A stretch of DNA of 64,000 nucleotides from Nesterenkonia salmonea. GTDB taxonomy: Bacteria; Actinomycetota; Actinomycetes; Actinomycetales; Micrococcaceae. The stretch is from the NCBI RefSeq assembly GCF_005771525.1, contig NZ_VAVZ01000004.1, forward strand, positions 1 to 64,000, read 5' to 3'. The position numbers and the translations under genes were made by a program. Position 1 is the first letter of the stretch; each line of letters begins with the position of its first letter. The notes beneath the pieces are model-generated. The model did no database searches. It worked only from the letters and a program-made list of their open reading frames with translations, and was not told where the DNA came from. Positions 41,081 to 50,552 of the stretch are shown piece by piece.

Positions 41081-43855
41081 ATGGCCACGATGCTTTACCG
41101 CCTCGGTACGCTCGCCGCTCGCCGCGCCAAGACAGTCATCGCCGCATGGTTTGTCCTACTGCTGGCGGCCGTAGCGGCCTTTGCAGGATTCGGCGGACAG
41201 CTCACAGATCAGATCACCGTGCCGGACCTAGAGACGACTCGGGTTGCCGATCGGCTGGCTGAAGAACTGCCAGACATGGCCGGCGGGTCCGCCAACACCG
41301 TCTTCCGCACAACTGACGGCGAGCCGTTCACTGATGAGCAGATCACCGCAGTTGAGGACCTACTCGGCGAGGTCGAAGAGCACGGGGCCGTTGACTCAGC
41401 GACGAGCCCTTTTGAAATGGAAGACGAGCTCTCCGAAGGCCGCGAAGAGCTCAATGAGGCCCGGGAGCAACTCGATGAGCTGCCCGAGGACTTCAGCGTC
41501 GAAGAGGCTCGCCAAGACATTGATGACGGCCGCGCCGAGCTGGAACAGGCACAGGAGGAACTCGACGCCGGATGGGCGGAGCTGGAGGGCGGGCTCGAAG
41601 CCGGCGGGCTGAGCGTGGACGAGCTCTCAGAAACACGCCAGGAAATCGAAGGCGGGCTGGCAGCACTCGACGATGCGGATGCTGAAATTGACGCCCAAGT
41701 TGAAGAAGCACTGGCAGGGGGCTTCTGGCCCGCAGTAGAGGAAGAACTCAACAGCGCTCGCGCAGAGGTCGTAGCAGAACGCGAACAGCTTCAGGCAGCT
41801 CTGGCTCAGGTGGAGCAGGCGGAGCAGGGCGTTGCAGAACTTGAGGCCGCCGAGGCCGAACTCGATGAGGGGCGCGCTGAACTCGACTCTGCCGATGAGG
41901 AACTGAGCGAGCTCGAGAACAGCCTAGACGGCGACGACCCATTTCAGGCAGTCGAACGCGGTGAACGCGCACTCGACCTCGCAGCGGGCGCCAGCATGGT
42001 GTCCGAAGATGAGGGCACTGCGATCGGCATGATCACTTTCGGCGTTCCGCTTGAGCAGGTGGGCATTGAGGACCTTGAGGACGTCGCCGGTGAGCTCACC
42101 GCTGCAGATATTGACGGGGTGGAAGTCCTGCCCTCAGGCGATCTCAACATGGAATTGCCACACTTATTCTCCGTTGCCGAGGCTATCGGGCTGATGATCG
42201 CTGCCGCGGTGCTGATCATCATGCTGGGCACCCTTGTCGGAGCCGGCTTGCCGCTTCTGAACGCCGTGGTCGGAGTGGGCATCGGCGTGGCCGGAGCAAT
42301 GTCGCTTTCGTCAGTTGTGGAAATGATGTCCATCACTCCGATCCTCGGACTGATGCTTGGTCTTGCTGTGGGCATCGACTACACACTGTTCATCATCCAC
42401 CGCCACCGTCGTCAACTGAAGGATGGCATCCCGCTGAGGGAATCCATTGCCATGGCCAACGGCACAGCGGGCAATGCCGTGGTCTTCGCTGGGGCGACCG
42501 TGGTGATCGCTCTGCTGGCGCTCAACGTGTCCGGGCTTCCATTCCTGGCGTTGATGGGGACCGTCGCTGCTTTTTGCGTGACGATCGCCGTCCTGATTGC
42601 TGTCACGATGACCCCCGCCCTGCTGAGCCTGGTGGGGACCCGGATCTTGCGCCGCCGTGAGCGTCGGTACGTCGGCATGCAGCAGCTCAAGCCCATCACC
42701 ACACCTATGCACACGGGCAAGGCCGTGCTAATCGCCGCAGGTGCCCTGGTACTCCTAGCCGTGATGGCGATTCCAACCTTCTCCATGCGTTTAGGGTTGC
42801 CGGATGCAAGCTCGGAAGCCGAGGACTCCACCAGCTACCAGGCCTATGTGGCGACGGAAGAAGCCTTTGGAGAAGGTATGAACGGCCCCCTGATCGTTGT
42901 AGCAGATTTGGCTAGCGACCTATCATCCGATGAGGCCGAGGACTTCCAACTCGACGTCGCCGAGGAAATGACCGATCACGAACACATCGACACTGCTGTG
43001 CCTGCCGGGATGAATGACGACAACACCGTCGCGGTGTATCAGGTCATTCCACTAGAGGGGCCAGCTTCTCAATCGGTGGAGGAACTGGTGCATGAGTTCC
43101 GCGATGGGGCAGTTCTCACTGGCGACCTCGCGGAGCAGACCGAACTGTCCGTGGCCGGGTTGACTGCGGCCAACATCGATGTGTCGGACCATATCGCAGA
43201 CGCGATGCCGCTCTACCTAGGACTCGTTGTTGGGCTTTCACTGGTGCTGATGGTGATGGTGTTCCGCTCGCTGCTGCTGCCAATTATTGCCACCCTAGGG
43301 TTCATCGGCTCAGTATCCGCCGCCATGGGTACTGTGGTGGCCGTCTTCCAATGGGGATGGTTCTCCGATATCTTCGGCATTTCCAATCCGGGCCCTGTCC
43401 TCACCTTCTTGCCAGTGATCCTCATCGGCATCCTGTTTGGGTTGGCAATGGATTACCAGCTGTTCACCGCATCGGGAATGCGGGAGGCCTATGTCCACGG
43501 TGCTGCGCCCCGTCTGGCGGTGCGCCAAGGCCTCCACGCTGGGCGGTCAGTCGTCATTGCTGCAGCGCTGATCATGACGAGCGTGTTCGCAGGGTTCATA
43601 TTCACCCCCGACCCCATGGTCGCTTCCATAGGTATGGGTCTCGCGGTCGGTGTGCTGCTGGACGCTTTCGTCGTGCGGCTGCTCCTCGTCCCAGCGTTGC
43701 TTCACCTGTGCGGGCCCGCTTCATGGTGGCTGCCGAAGTGGCTGGATAAGATCCTGCCGAATGTTGACGTCGAAGGTGCAAAACTGGAACGCACACCGGA
43801 TCCAGAAATGGATCAGGCTGACGCTGCACCGGCACCAGAGCTTTCTAAGGTGTGA
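41081..43855 (+). CDS. MMPL/RND-family exporter with coiled-coil insertion
   Basis: 924 residues with about 12 membrane helices in two halves: one at the N-terminus and a block at about 360-530, then one block at about 700-880. The first extracytoplasmic domain contains a Glu/Leu-rich coiled-coil insertion (about 113-285) of repeated E-E-L-x-x-A/G-x-x-E-L heptads; such insertions are unusual compared with plain mycobacterial MmpL proteins, which have them elsewhere or lack them. The G-I-D-Y-T-L-F and A-M-D-Y-Q-L-F motifs place the proton-relay Asp-Tyr pairs. A TetR gene precedes it, so the exporter is probably inducible; substrate unknown. Confidence 0.88.
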   Translation: MATMLYRLGTLAARRAKTVIAAWFVLLLAAVAAFAGFGGQLTDQITVPDLETTRVADRLAEELPDMAGGSANTVFRTTDGEPFTDEQITAVEDLLGEVEEHGAVDSATSPFEMEDELSEGREELNEAREQLDELPEDFSVEEARQDIDDGRAELEQAQEELDAGWAELEGGLEAGGLSVDELSETRQEIEGGLAALDDADAEIDAQVEEALAGGFWPAVEEELNSARAEVVAEREQLQAALAQVEQAEQGVAELEAAEAELDEGRAELDSADEELSELENSLDGDDPFQAVERGERALDLAAGASMVSEDEGTAIGMITFGVPLEQVGIEDLEDVAGELTAADIDGVEVLPSGDLNMELPHLFSVAEAIGLMIAAAVLIIMLGTLVGAGLPLLNAVVGVGIGVAGAMSLSSVVEMMSITPILGLMLGLAVGIDYTLFIIHRHRRQLKDGIPLRESIAMANGTAGNAVVFAGATVVIALLALNVSGLPFLALMGTVAAFCVTIAVLIAVTMTPALLSLVGTRILRRRERRYVGMQQLKPITTPMHTGKAVLIAAGALVLLAVMAIPTFSMRLGLPDASSEAEDSTSYQAYVATEEAFGEGMNGPLIVVADLASDLSSDEAEDFQLDVAEEMTDHEHIDTAVPAGMNDDNTVAVYQVIPLEGPASQSVEELVHEFRDGAVLTGDLAEQTELSVAGLTAANIDVSDHIADAMPLYLGLVVGLSLVLMVMVFRSLLLPIIATLGFIGSVSAAMGTVVAVFQWGWFSDIFGISNPGPVLTFLPVILIGILFGLAMDYQLFTASGMREAYVHGAAPRLAVRQGLHAGRSVVIAAALIMTSVFAGFIFTPDPMVASIGMGLAVGVLLDAFVVRLLLVPALLHLCGPASWWLPKWLDKILPNVDVEGAKLERTPDPEMDQADAAPAPELSKV

Positions 43856-43893
43856 AGGCAGGTGCGGTACGCGAGCGCGGCTTCCCGAGGGAA

Positions 43894-44823
43894 CTAGGTG
43901 TCGCCGGCCTGGGAGTCCGCGTAGTCAGCCAACTTTTGAGCTTGGACTGCGGCTAGCTCAGCGAACTCGCTCTCACTAAGGCCTACGGCGGAGAGCATCA
44001 CAAGGTTGTCACCAAAGTCGACCGTCATAGAGTGCCGCACAGCGGCTGCGGAGTCGATGGGAGCGCCATCGCGGTGGATGACCATGGATACTCCGTCGGT
44101 GCTGAGCTCGGCACTGTCCCCAAGAGCGAACGGTTCGATCTCTACCTGCTCGGCACCGGACTGCAGTTGTCCTGCTGTGCAATGTTCGTGGACGTAGCTC
44201 CACACGCTGGAGGTATCCACTTCCCGGTCATAGCTGAGCATCCACACATAGACCTGGGGCCGGTACTCATCGTCTGATTCTTCCTCAGGCGGCAGCGTGT
44301 AGGCATGCGCCAGGCCGCTCTGCGGATCTTCGCCGATCAAGTCAACGTTGATGCGGTCCATAGCTGTAGCGCATTCAGTCTCCTGGAAAGTTTCCGTGTA
44401 GTGGGTGTACTCCACCGCAATGCTCTCTTGAAAGTACGAGAGGCCATCGTGGGTGGCATGTCCCTCCGGGGAAACCGGCAAATCAGCGGAGCTGAGCAGA
44501 ACGTCGAGCTTCTCATCATGAGACAGCGCGCCGGGATCCATCTCCTCGGCCTCATCCTCAGCAGAGGCCTCCTCAGAGCCTTCCGGGGCATCGGCAGGCC
44601 CTTCGGGTGCCGCCGTCCCAGTCTCGGGAGCCTCAGTTTCTCTCGGCGTGAGGTTGGCTGCACCTCTGCCAGAATCACCGCATCCCGTCAGCAAACCCAG
44701 CACGGTGACGGCAAAAACTGATACCACTGCCCGGGAGCTGTTCCGGGTTGGGGACCACCGCCAGGGGGAGTGCACGCGAACAAGGATAGTTGAAATTTTC
44801 AGAACTCGGCAGTGAGTTGACAC
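43894..44823 (-). CDS. Lipoprotein of unknown function
   Basis: Up to 309 residues. A signal region of about 50 residues ends with the lipobox L-L-T-G-C; an acidic, Ala/Glu/Pro-rich linker (about 55-95) and a mixed alpha/beta domain (about 100-300) follow, with a few conserved-looking Trp/Tyr. No motif that I recognise. The frame starts at GTG 44823 directly after the cardiolipin synthase stop; the start could also be a later GTG nearer the signal peptide. Cotranscribed with cardiolipin synthase, probably; surface-exposed by prediction. Confidence 0.65.
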   Translation of the reverse strand: MSTHCRVLKISTILVRVHSPWRWSPTRNSSRAVVSVFAVTVLGLLTGCGDSGRGAANLTPRETEAPETGTAAPEGPADAPEGSEEASAEDEAEEMDPGALSHDEKLDVLLSSADLPVSPEGHATHDGLSYFQESIAVEYTHYTETFQETECATAMDRINVDLIGEDPQSGLAHAYTLPPEEESDDEYRPQVYVWMLSYDREVDTSSVWSYVHEHCTAGQLQSGAEQVEIEPFALGDSAELSTDGVSMVIHRDGAPIDSAAAVRHSMTVDFGDNLVMLSAVGLSESEFAELAAVQAQKLADYADSQAGDT

Positions 44824-46332
44824 TCATTGAAGTGCAGAGGTAAGCCGGAACACATTGTCCAGGTACCGGGTTCGCCACGGCCTGGAGGCCCATTCTTCCA
44901 GTTCAAGCTCATGCGAGATGCTGCGATACTGCTCGAAGATCTCGTTCAACTCAGCAACTTTTGCGTCGTCAACGAGCATCATTGTGACTTCCAGATTCAG
45001 GGAGAACGATCGCATATCCATGTTTGAGGAGCCGAGAACTGCCACGTCATAGTCCACAATCATGAACTTCGAGTGCAGGACATATGGTTCCGGGTAGCGG
45101 AAGATCCTTACCCCCGCCTCTAACAGTGCTTGGTAGTAGGACTGCTGAGCGTGCTGAACGGTGAACTGGTCAGCCTTGCGGGTCACCAGCACTACAACGT
45201 CGACATCACGGTGAGCAGCGTTGGTGACTGCGTAGAGCAGCGAATCGTCCGGGACGAGGTACGGGGTGCAGATGATGAGCCGATGTGTGGCTTGGTAGAT
45301 GAGGTCATTGAACAGCCGAAGGTTGTTCTCCTCAGGAAAGCCGGGCCCGGAAGGCACAATCTGCACCAACGAACCACCACCGGACTCCTCGTCAGCTTTC
45401 AAGTCGACCAAGAGCTTCTCCCCCAGGTTCTCACCGGTCTCGGCGTACCAATCTGAGGCGAAGACGATGTCCAAGCCGGTGACAACAGGCCCGGTGACCT
45501 TGGCGTTGATCTCGACCCAACGCCGTCCCATGCGTTGGGCCGCCGGACGCTGGTAGTGCGGTTCAATCAGGTTCGCCGAGCCGGTGAAGGCCAGACGAGA
45601 ATCCACCACGACAATCTTGCGATGATTGCGCAGATCCAAACGTGAGAATCGTCTTCGCAACGGACGGATGGGGAGCATCCGACGCCATTGGAACTGCGGC
45701 CATGTCTGGCTTGCCTCCTTCAGCCGCCGGCGCAGTCTGCCATAGCCGCGCACGCGCATCGTGCCCAGGTGGTCGAACAGGAACCTCACTGTCACGCCCC
45801 GTGCGGCCGCGCGCTCCATCGCGTCCAGGACTGGCCCTGCGTACTCGGGGTCCTCCCCCACGATGTAGAACATGACGTGTACGTATTCCTGGGCGCTGTC
45901 GATTTCAGCGGCCAAACGGATGAAGAACTCCTGGTAACCGGAGATCAGCGTGATGTGGTTTCCCTCTTGAATGGGGAAGGCTCCGAGGTTGCGATTAAGC
46001 GCCGCGGTCGCACCGAGTTGCTCGTCGTAGTCGCGCAGTTGGTCCGAGAGGTCCATATGGCTGGTCGCTTCCAACAATGCCTTATTGATGGCACCCTGCC
46101 GCTGCTGCCGCCGAGCCGAGAGTTTGTTCCGTCCAATGAGGAGGAACAGCGGCAACGCAATAAGCGGCATAAAGAAGATGGCCAGGAGCCACGCCATAGC
46201 CGTGTTGGGCCGGCGTTTATCGGGAATGATGCCAATGACAGCTACCCGGATACCGATCTCTATGACCACAACAATGATCACTATCCAGATCGGGAGTGCA
46301 TCAATGCCCAGCCCACTCAGCGGCCACAGCAT
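44824..46332 (-). CDS. cls: Cardiolipin synthase (phospholipase D type)
   Basis: 502 residues: two N-terminal transmembrane helices with a phospholipase-like N-domain, then two HKD motifs, H-R-K-I-V-V-V-D (about 233-240) and H-S-K-F-M-I-V-D (about 420-427). It joins two phosphatidylglycerols (or PG and PE) to cardiolipin at the membrane. The length matches the bacterial ClsA-type. Divergent from pabC, 57 bp away. Confidence 0.93.
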   Translation of the reverse strand: MLWPLSGLGIDALPIWIVIIVVVIEIGIRVAVIGIIPDKRRPNTAMAWLLAIFFMPLIALPLFLLIGRNKLSARRQQRQGAINKALLEATSHMDLSDQLRDYDEQLGATAALNRNLGAFPIQEGNHITLISGYQEFFIRLAAEIDSAQEYVHVMFYIVGEDPEYAGPVLDAMERAAARGVTVRFLFDHLGTMRVRGYGRLRRRLKEASQTWPQFQWRRMLPIRPLRRRFSRLDLRNHRKIVVVDSRLAFTGSANLIEPHYQRPAAQRMGRRWVEINAKVTGPVVTGLDIVFASDWYAETGENLGEKLLVDLKADEESGGGSLVQIVPSGPGFPEENNLRLFNDLIYQATHRLIICTPYLVPDDSLLYAVTNAAHRDVDVVVLVTRKADQFTVQHAQQSYYQALLEAGVRIFRYPEPYVLHSKFMIVDYDVAVLGSSNMDMRSFSLNLEVTMMLVDDAKVAELNEIFEQYRSISHELELEEWASRPWRTRYLDNVFRLTSALQ

Positions 46333-46389
46333 ATTGCACCTCCCTTCCTGTCCACCTTTCCAATCCTATGCTGGGTATAAGCTAAGCGT

Positions 46390-47322
46390 ATGGCTGAGCG
46401 TTTTGATGAAGAGGCCCTGCGTGCCGTAGGAGTGCGGATCGACGCTGAACACCCGGAAGGGATCGTCTTTGACCCCCATCAGCCGCAGCTGAGGGTCACC
46501 GATCTCAGTGCGGTGCGCGGCGACGGAATCTTCGAGACCATGCTTGCTGAGCGTGGACACGTCCGGAAGTTCGCCGCCCACCTGGACCGGCTGCAGAGCT
46601 CGGCCGCCATCACAGACATCGGCATTCCGCCTCAGGATGCATGGCGTGCTGCCGTTGAGCTGGGCTTGGATGAATTCCGCAGCCGCGGAGGGCTGCCGGA
46701 TGAGGTGGCCGTTCGCATCACTGCCTCACGCGGGGTTGAGGGTGAGCCTGCCAGCGATGACCCCGCGTTCTCCGGAACGTATTGGGTGCTGCTGACTCCC
46801 GTCACCGAAAAGGTGAAGACATCGCGGGGCCGCACCATAAGCGTCACTCTTCTTGACCGCGGATATGACTCCGGAGCTTCTGAACGCGCGCCCTGGCTTC
46901 TTCTGGGAGCCAAGACCCTCAGCTATGCGGTGAATATGGCCGCACTGAGGTGGGCTGCCAAGCACGGGCACGATGATGTCATTTTCACCTCCTCAGACGG
47001 CAACGTTTTGGAAGGACCGGTCTCTTCGATTCTGCTCGGGCGTCGCTCAAGCGACGGCCGGGTGCATCTGAGGACGCCGAGTCCGGACGCGGGCATCCTG
47101 CCCGGCACGACTCAGGCTACGATCTTTCGCGCCGCCGAACAGGCTGGTTGGGAAACTTCTGCGGGGCCCGTCACGACTGAGGATCTCCACAGTGCCCAGT
47201 TCTTGTGGCTCACGGGATCAGTGAAACTCGTCTCGCCCATCGGCCGAATCGACGATCACAGTGTCGCCGTTGACGATGAGCTGACAGCGGCCCTGCTGAG
47301 TTTTCTCAACGAGGCCGGCTGA
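46390..47322 (+). CDS. pabC: 4-amino-4-deoxychorismate lyase
   Basis: 310 residues of the class IV aminotransferase (BCAT-like) fold: V-R-G-D-G-I-F-E-T (about 39-47), the PLP Lys in G-A-K-T-L-S-Y (about 175), E-G-P-V-S-S and G-I-L-P-G-T-T-Q. It converts aminodeoxychorismate to p-aminobenzoate and pyruvate for folate. D-amino acid transaminase is the main alternative. It ends just before the TPP riboswitch. Confidence 0.82.
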   Translation: MAERFDEEALRAVGVRIDAEHPEGIVFDPHQPQLRVTDLSAVRGDGIFETMLAERGHVRKFAAHLDRLQSSAAITDIGIPPQDAWRAAVELGLDEFRSRGGLPDEVAVRITASRGVEGEPASDDPAFSGTYWVLLTPVTEKVKTSRGRTISVTLLDRGYDSGASERAPWLLLGAKTLSYAVNMAALRWAAKHGHDDVIFTSSDGNVLEGPVSSILLGRRSSDGRVHLRTPSPDAGILPGTTQATIFRAAEQAGWETSAGPVTTEDLHSAQFLWLTGSVKLVSPIGRIDDHSVAVDDELTAALLSFLNEAG

Positions 47323-47384
47323 ACAGAGGGCGCCCCTCCTCAGCGGTGCTAGGATGACGCCGAACAACTGAATACGGTAACCCG

Positions 47385-47495
47385 TCCGACAGGGGAGCGT
47401 CCGCAGCTGAGCCGTTACTGGCTCCCAGGCGCTGAGAGTGGGCTAACGGCCCAGACCCTTGAACCTGCACAGGCTAGAACCTGCGAAGGAAGTCG
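47385..47495 (+). ncRNA. TPP riboswitch (THI element)
   Basis: The conserved core is visible: GGGGAGCG (47392-47399), GCTGAGAG (about 47430-47437), ACCCTTGAACCTG (47455-47467) and GCGAAGGAAG (about 47483-47492), with CGAC (47387-47390) pairing GTCG (47492-47495). The conserved GAAGGAAG also serves as the Shine-Dalgarno of ykoE, whose ATG is at 47498. So thiamine pyrophosphate binding would hide the ribosome site and turn off translation. Confidence 0.95.
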
Positions 47496-47497
47496 TC

Positions 47498-48145
47498 ATG
47501 AAATCATCTGCACCTGCGCCCATCCGTCAACGCTGGACGGTGAGCGATATTGTTGTCGCATCCACGCTGGCAGTCGCCTCGGGAGTGATCTTCTGGGGAT
47601 GGAACCTGTCCTATCACGCGGTCAGCACCCTCTTCATCGCTTATCCCCCCGCTGCCTCACTCGTGGCAGGGATGTGGCTGTTCCCCGCAGTGCTGGGGGC
47701 ACTGATCATCCGCAAACCGGGTGCAGCCATCTATTGCGAAATGGTGGCCGCCGCGGTGTCTGCGCTTCTCGGCTCTCAGTGGGGGCTCGGCGTGCTGCTC
47801 TCAGGGTTCGTCCAAGGCGTGGGAGCAGAATTGATTCTCCTGGTCTTCCTCTACCGGAGGTTCACAGTGGATGTCGCTGTGCTTGCCGGGGCTGCCGCGG
47901 GCCTGGCGGGAGGCATCAACGAGAACTGGATCGCCAGCTACTACCAGTACGACGCCATCGGAACCTTGACACATATTGCCGGTTTCGCCATTTCTGGTGC
48001 GGTCATAGCTGGCTTCATCCCCTGGCTTGCCACCCGAGGTCTGGCCGCGACCGGCGCACTTGCGCCACTTCGCTCCCGCAAGGCCCACCGCGAGTCTGCG
48101 TTCGGCACGGGGTCCCGCGAGGCTCCTGCGGCGCCCTCATCCTGA
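47498..48145 (+). CDS. ykoE: Thiamine/HMP ECF transporter substrate-binding (S) component
   Basis: 215 residues with about six hydrophobic helices; starts with a short polar segment, then W-T-V-S-D-I-V-V-A-S. N-E-N-W and A-Y-P-P-A-A-S-L are typical of the YkoE family. In B. subtilis YkoE binds a thiamine precursor (hydroxymethylpyrimidine or thiamine) as the S subunit of an ECF importer. The TPP riboswitch directly upstream supports this. The ATPase-T fusion gene follows after 1 bp. Confidence 0.9.
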   Translation: MKSSAPAPIRQRWTVSDIVVASTLAVASGVIFWGWNLSYHAVSTLFIAYPPAASLVAGMWLFPAVLGALIIRKPGAAIYCEMVAAAVSALLGSQWGLGVLLSGFVQGVGAELILLVFLYRRFTVDVAVLAGAAAGLAGGINENWIASYYQYDAIGTLTHIAGFAISGAVIAGFIPWLATRGLAATGALAPLRSRKAHRESAFGTGSREAPAAPSS

Positions 48146-48146
48146 A

Positions 48147-50546
48147 ATGGGCACGACGACGCCTGGTCAGCCTTCAACGACCACCAGCACCGCATATGTC
48201 GGCGTTCATGTCACTGCAAGCGGCTTCACCTACCACCACGCTGATCGTGAGCGGCCCGCCTTCGCAGGCATAGACCTTGATATCGCCGCCGGTGAGAAGG
48301 TTCTGCTCGCGGGCGCCTCAGGTGCGGGCAAGTCCACTCTGCTGCACTCCATCGCAGGAGTACTTCAAAACGACGACGCCAGCTCCACCGGAGACCTGCT
48401 CCTGAACGGGCTCCCTCCGGAGCATGCCCGCGGACGCGCCGGTCTGATGCAGCAGGACCCCGAATCCCAAGTGGTGCTCTCCCGCATCGGCGATGATGTG
48501 GCCTTCGCCTGCGAAAACCTCGCGGTGCCCCCAGCTGAGATACCGGGTCGGTGCCAGCAGGCGCTCCAAGCGGTGGGGTTGGACTACCTCCCCCTTGAGC
48601 ACCCCACAGCTGCACTCTCAGGGGGGCAGAAACAGCGGCTGGCCCTGGCCGGCATCCTAGCGATGCAACCGGGGCTGCTCCTGCTTGATGAACCGACGGC
48701 AAACCTTGATCCAGATGGCGCTGAGCAGGTGCGCAATTCAGTAATCACGGCAGCGCAGTCCACCGGCGCCACCCTGATCGTCGTCGAGCATCATCTGGGC
48801 AGGTGGCTGGACCAGGTCGATACGCTGATCGTGCTCGAGCCCGGTGGCGGCGTTCGGCACCGTGTCTCTGCCAGCACCCTCCATCATGACAAGGCGCTGC
48901 GTGCGGAATTGATCGCGGCTGGGTTGTGGGTACCCGGTCACGATGTGTTGGAGACATTGCCAATGTGGTTCTCCCGCGAAAGGGAGCCCGGGGCACCTGC
49001 TGATCACACTTTGCTCACCGGAACCGGACTGGCGGTCAGCCGTGAGAGTCCTCACCGATCGTGGCGAAAAACGCCCCCGTCACAGCCTGTGCTCAGCGGA
49101 GTCGACATCACTCTCCACAGCGGAGTCGCAACAGGTATTACTGGGCGCAACGGAGCAGGGAAATCGACACTCCTGCTGACTTTGGGCGGGCTGCTGGAAC
49201 CCCACGACGGCGTCATCACCGCAAGCTCCGTGCTCAAAGGAAAACACGGTGCCCAGCTTCACGAGTCCCCGCACCAGTGGCGTTCAGCGGATCTGACCTC
49301 GCGCATCGGCACCGTTTTTCAGGAACCGGAGCACCAGTTCGTGCGTCACACGGTCAATAGCGAGCTCCGACTCTCGGCGGAGCAGGCAAAGGTCCCAGGA
49401 ACCAAAGAGTCCCTCTTCACTGAGCAGGAGGTGGCAACACGGGTTGCTTCACTCCTGGATCGGCTGCGGCTGACCCATCTGGCCGACGCAAATCCCTTTA
49501 CGCTCTCCGGTGGAGAGAAGCGCCGACTCTCCGTGGGAACCGCTCTCGCGGCCGGTCCTGAAGTCCTGATGCTCGATGAACCGACCTTCGGCCAGGACGC
49601 GCATACCTTCGCGGAGCTTATCGGGCTGCTGAGGGAACATGTGGACGCAGGGGGGACTGTGGTGGCTGTCACCCACGATCAAGACTTCCTACGGGGACTG
49701 AATGTGGATCTTTTCGCACTCTCCTCTCCTGAGGTGCGGCAGACCCCGGGGGACGATCCAGCGCCACCCGGGTCGCGCAGCACCCCGCTGCTCTCTGCAG
49801 TTCGGGACGCATCCTGGCTCGGCCAACGTGGTCCCCTGGCGAAGCTGATCGCACTGAGCTTCATCACCCTGGCGCTGATCTCAACGATCGATCCTGTCTC
49901 GGCTGCCGTCGTTGCCGCTGCGAGTTTCGCGCTCCTGCCAGTGGCGAACATTCGCTTGGGCACCTTTCTGAAACGGATATGGATCTTCGCAGCTGCCGCT
50001 GTCATGGCAGTGTGGGGGGCAGCCGTCGCCGCCGAAGAATCAGGCCGGGTACTGCTCGATCTGGGACTCACCACTGTCTCCACCGGTTCCCTTGAAATGG
50101 GGCTCTCGCTCGGCGCCCGCGCGTTCGCGATCGTCTTACCGAGCGTACTCATCTTCTCTACGACTGATCCGACCGACCTAGCGGACGCCCTGGCACAGCA
50201 ATTGAAGCTCCCGGCCCGGTTCGTCCTGGGCGCTCTGGCGGCCATGCGCCTGCTGGGTCTGATGGCGGCGCACTGGACAACTCTGGGACACGCGCGGCGC
50301 GCTCGGGGCCTGGGCACCCGGTTCTTCTCTCAGGCTTTCGGCCTGCTCGTTCAAGCGATCCGGATCGCCACACGGTTGGCGGTGACCATGGAGTCACGCG
50401 GCTTCGGGGCAGGGCAACGCACCTGGTCTCGCTCAGCGGACTTCACCCGGGCCGACGGCGTCGTCGTCCTCGGCGGGCTAGTGATCGCCGTATCGGCCAC
50501 CGCTTTGGCAATTTGGGCTGGAACGTGGAACCTTGTGTGGATGTAG
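48147..50546 (+). CDS. ECF transporter A-A'-T fusion protein (YkoD-YkoC type)
   Basis: 799 residues. Two ATPase domains: the first Walker A G-A-S-G-A-G-K-S-T, signature L-S-G-G-Q-K-Q-R-L-A and Walker B L-L-L-L-D-E-P at about residues 55-200; the second G-R-N-G-A-G-K-S-T, L-S-G-G-E-K-R-R-L-S and L-M-L-D-E-P at about 330-490. From about 560 on comes a CbiQ-like T component with A-R-R-A-R-G and E-S-R-G-F-G motifs. B. subtilis uses separate YkoD and YkoC. Together with YkoE this forms the whole ECF thiamine transporter. Confidence 0.9.
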   Translation: MGTTTPGQPSTTTSTAYVGVHVTASGFTYHHADRERPAFAGIDLDIAAGEKVLLAGASGAGKSTLLHSIAGVLQNDDASSTGDLLLNGLPPEHARGRAGLMQQDPESQVVLSRIGDDVAFACENLAVPPAEIPGRCQQALQAVGLDYLPLEHPTAALSGGQKQRLALAGILAMQPGLLLLDEPTANLDPDGAEQVRNSVITAAQSTGATLIVVEHHLGRWLDQVDTLIVLEPGGGVRHRVSASTLHHDKALRAELIAAGLWVPGHDVLETLPMWFSREREPGAPADHTLLTGTGLAVSRESPHRSWRKTPPSQPVLSGVDITLHSGVATGITGRNGAGKSTLLLTLGGLLEPHDGVITASSVLKGKHGAQLHESPHQWRSADLTSRIGTVFQEPEHQFVRHTVNSELRLSAEQAKVPGTKESLFTEQEVATRVASLLDRLRLTHLADANPFTLSGGEKRRLSVGTALAAGPEVLMLDEPTFGQDAHTFAELIGLLREHVDAGGTVVAVTHDQDFLRGLNVDLFALSSPEVRQTPGDDPAPPGSRSTPLLSAVRDASWLGQRGPLAKLIALSFITLALISTIDPVSAAVVAAASFALLPVANIRLGTFLKRIWIFAAAAVMAVWGAAVAAEESGRVLLDLGLTTVSTGSLEMGLSLGARAFAIVLPSVLIFSTTDPTDLADALAQQLKLPARFVLGALAAMRLLGLMAAHWTTLGHARRARGLGTRFFSQAFGLLVQAIRIATRLAVTMESRGFGAGQRTWSRSADFTRADGVVVLGGLVIAVSATALAIWAGTWNLVWM

Positions 50547-50552
50547 CCTCCC

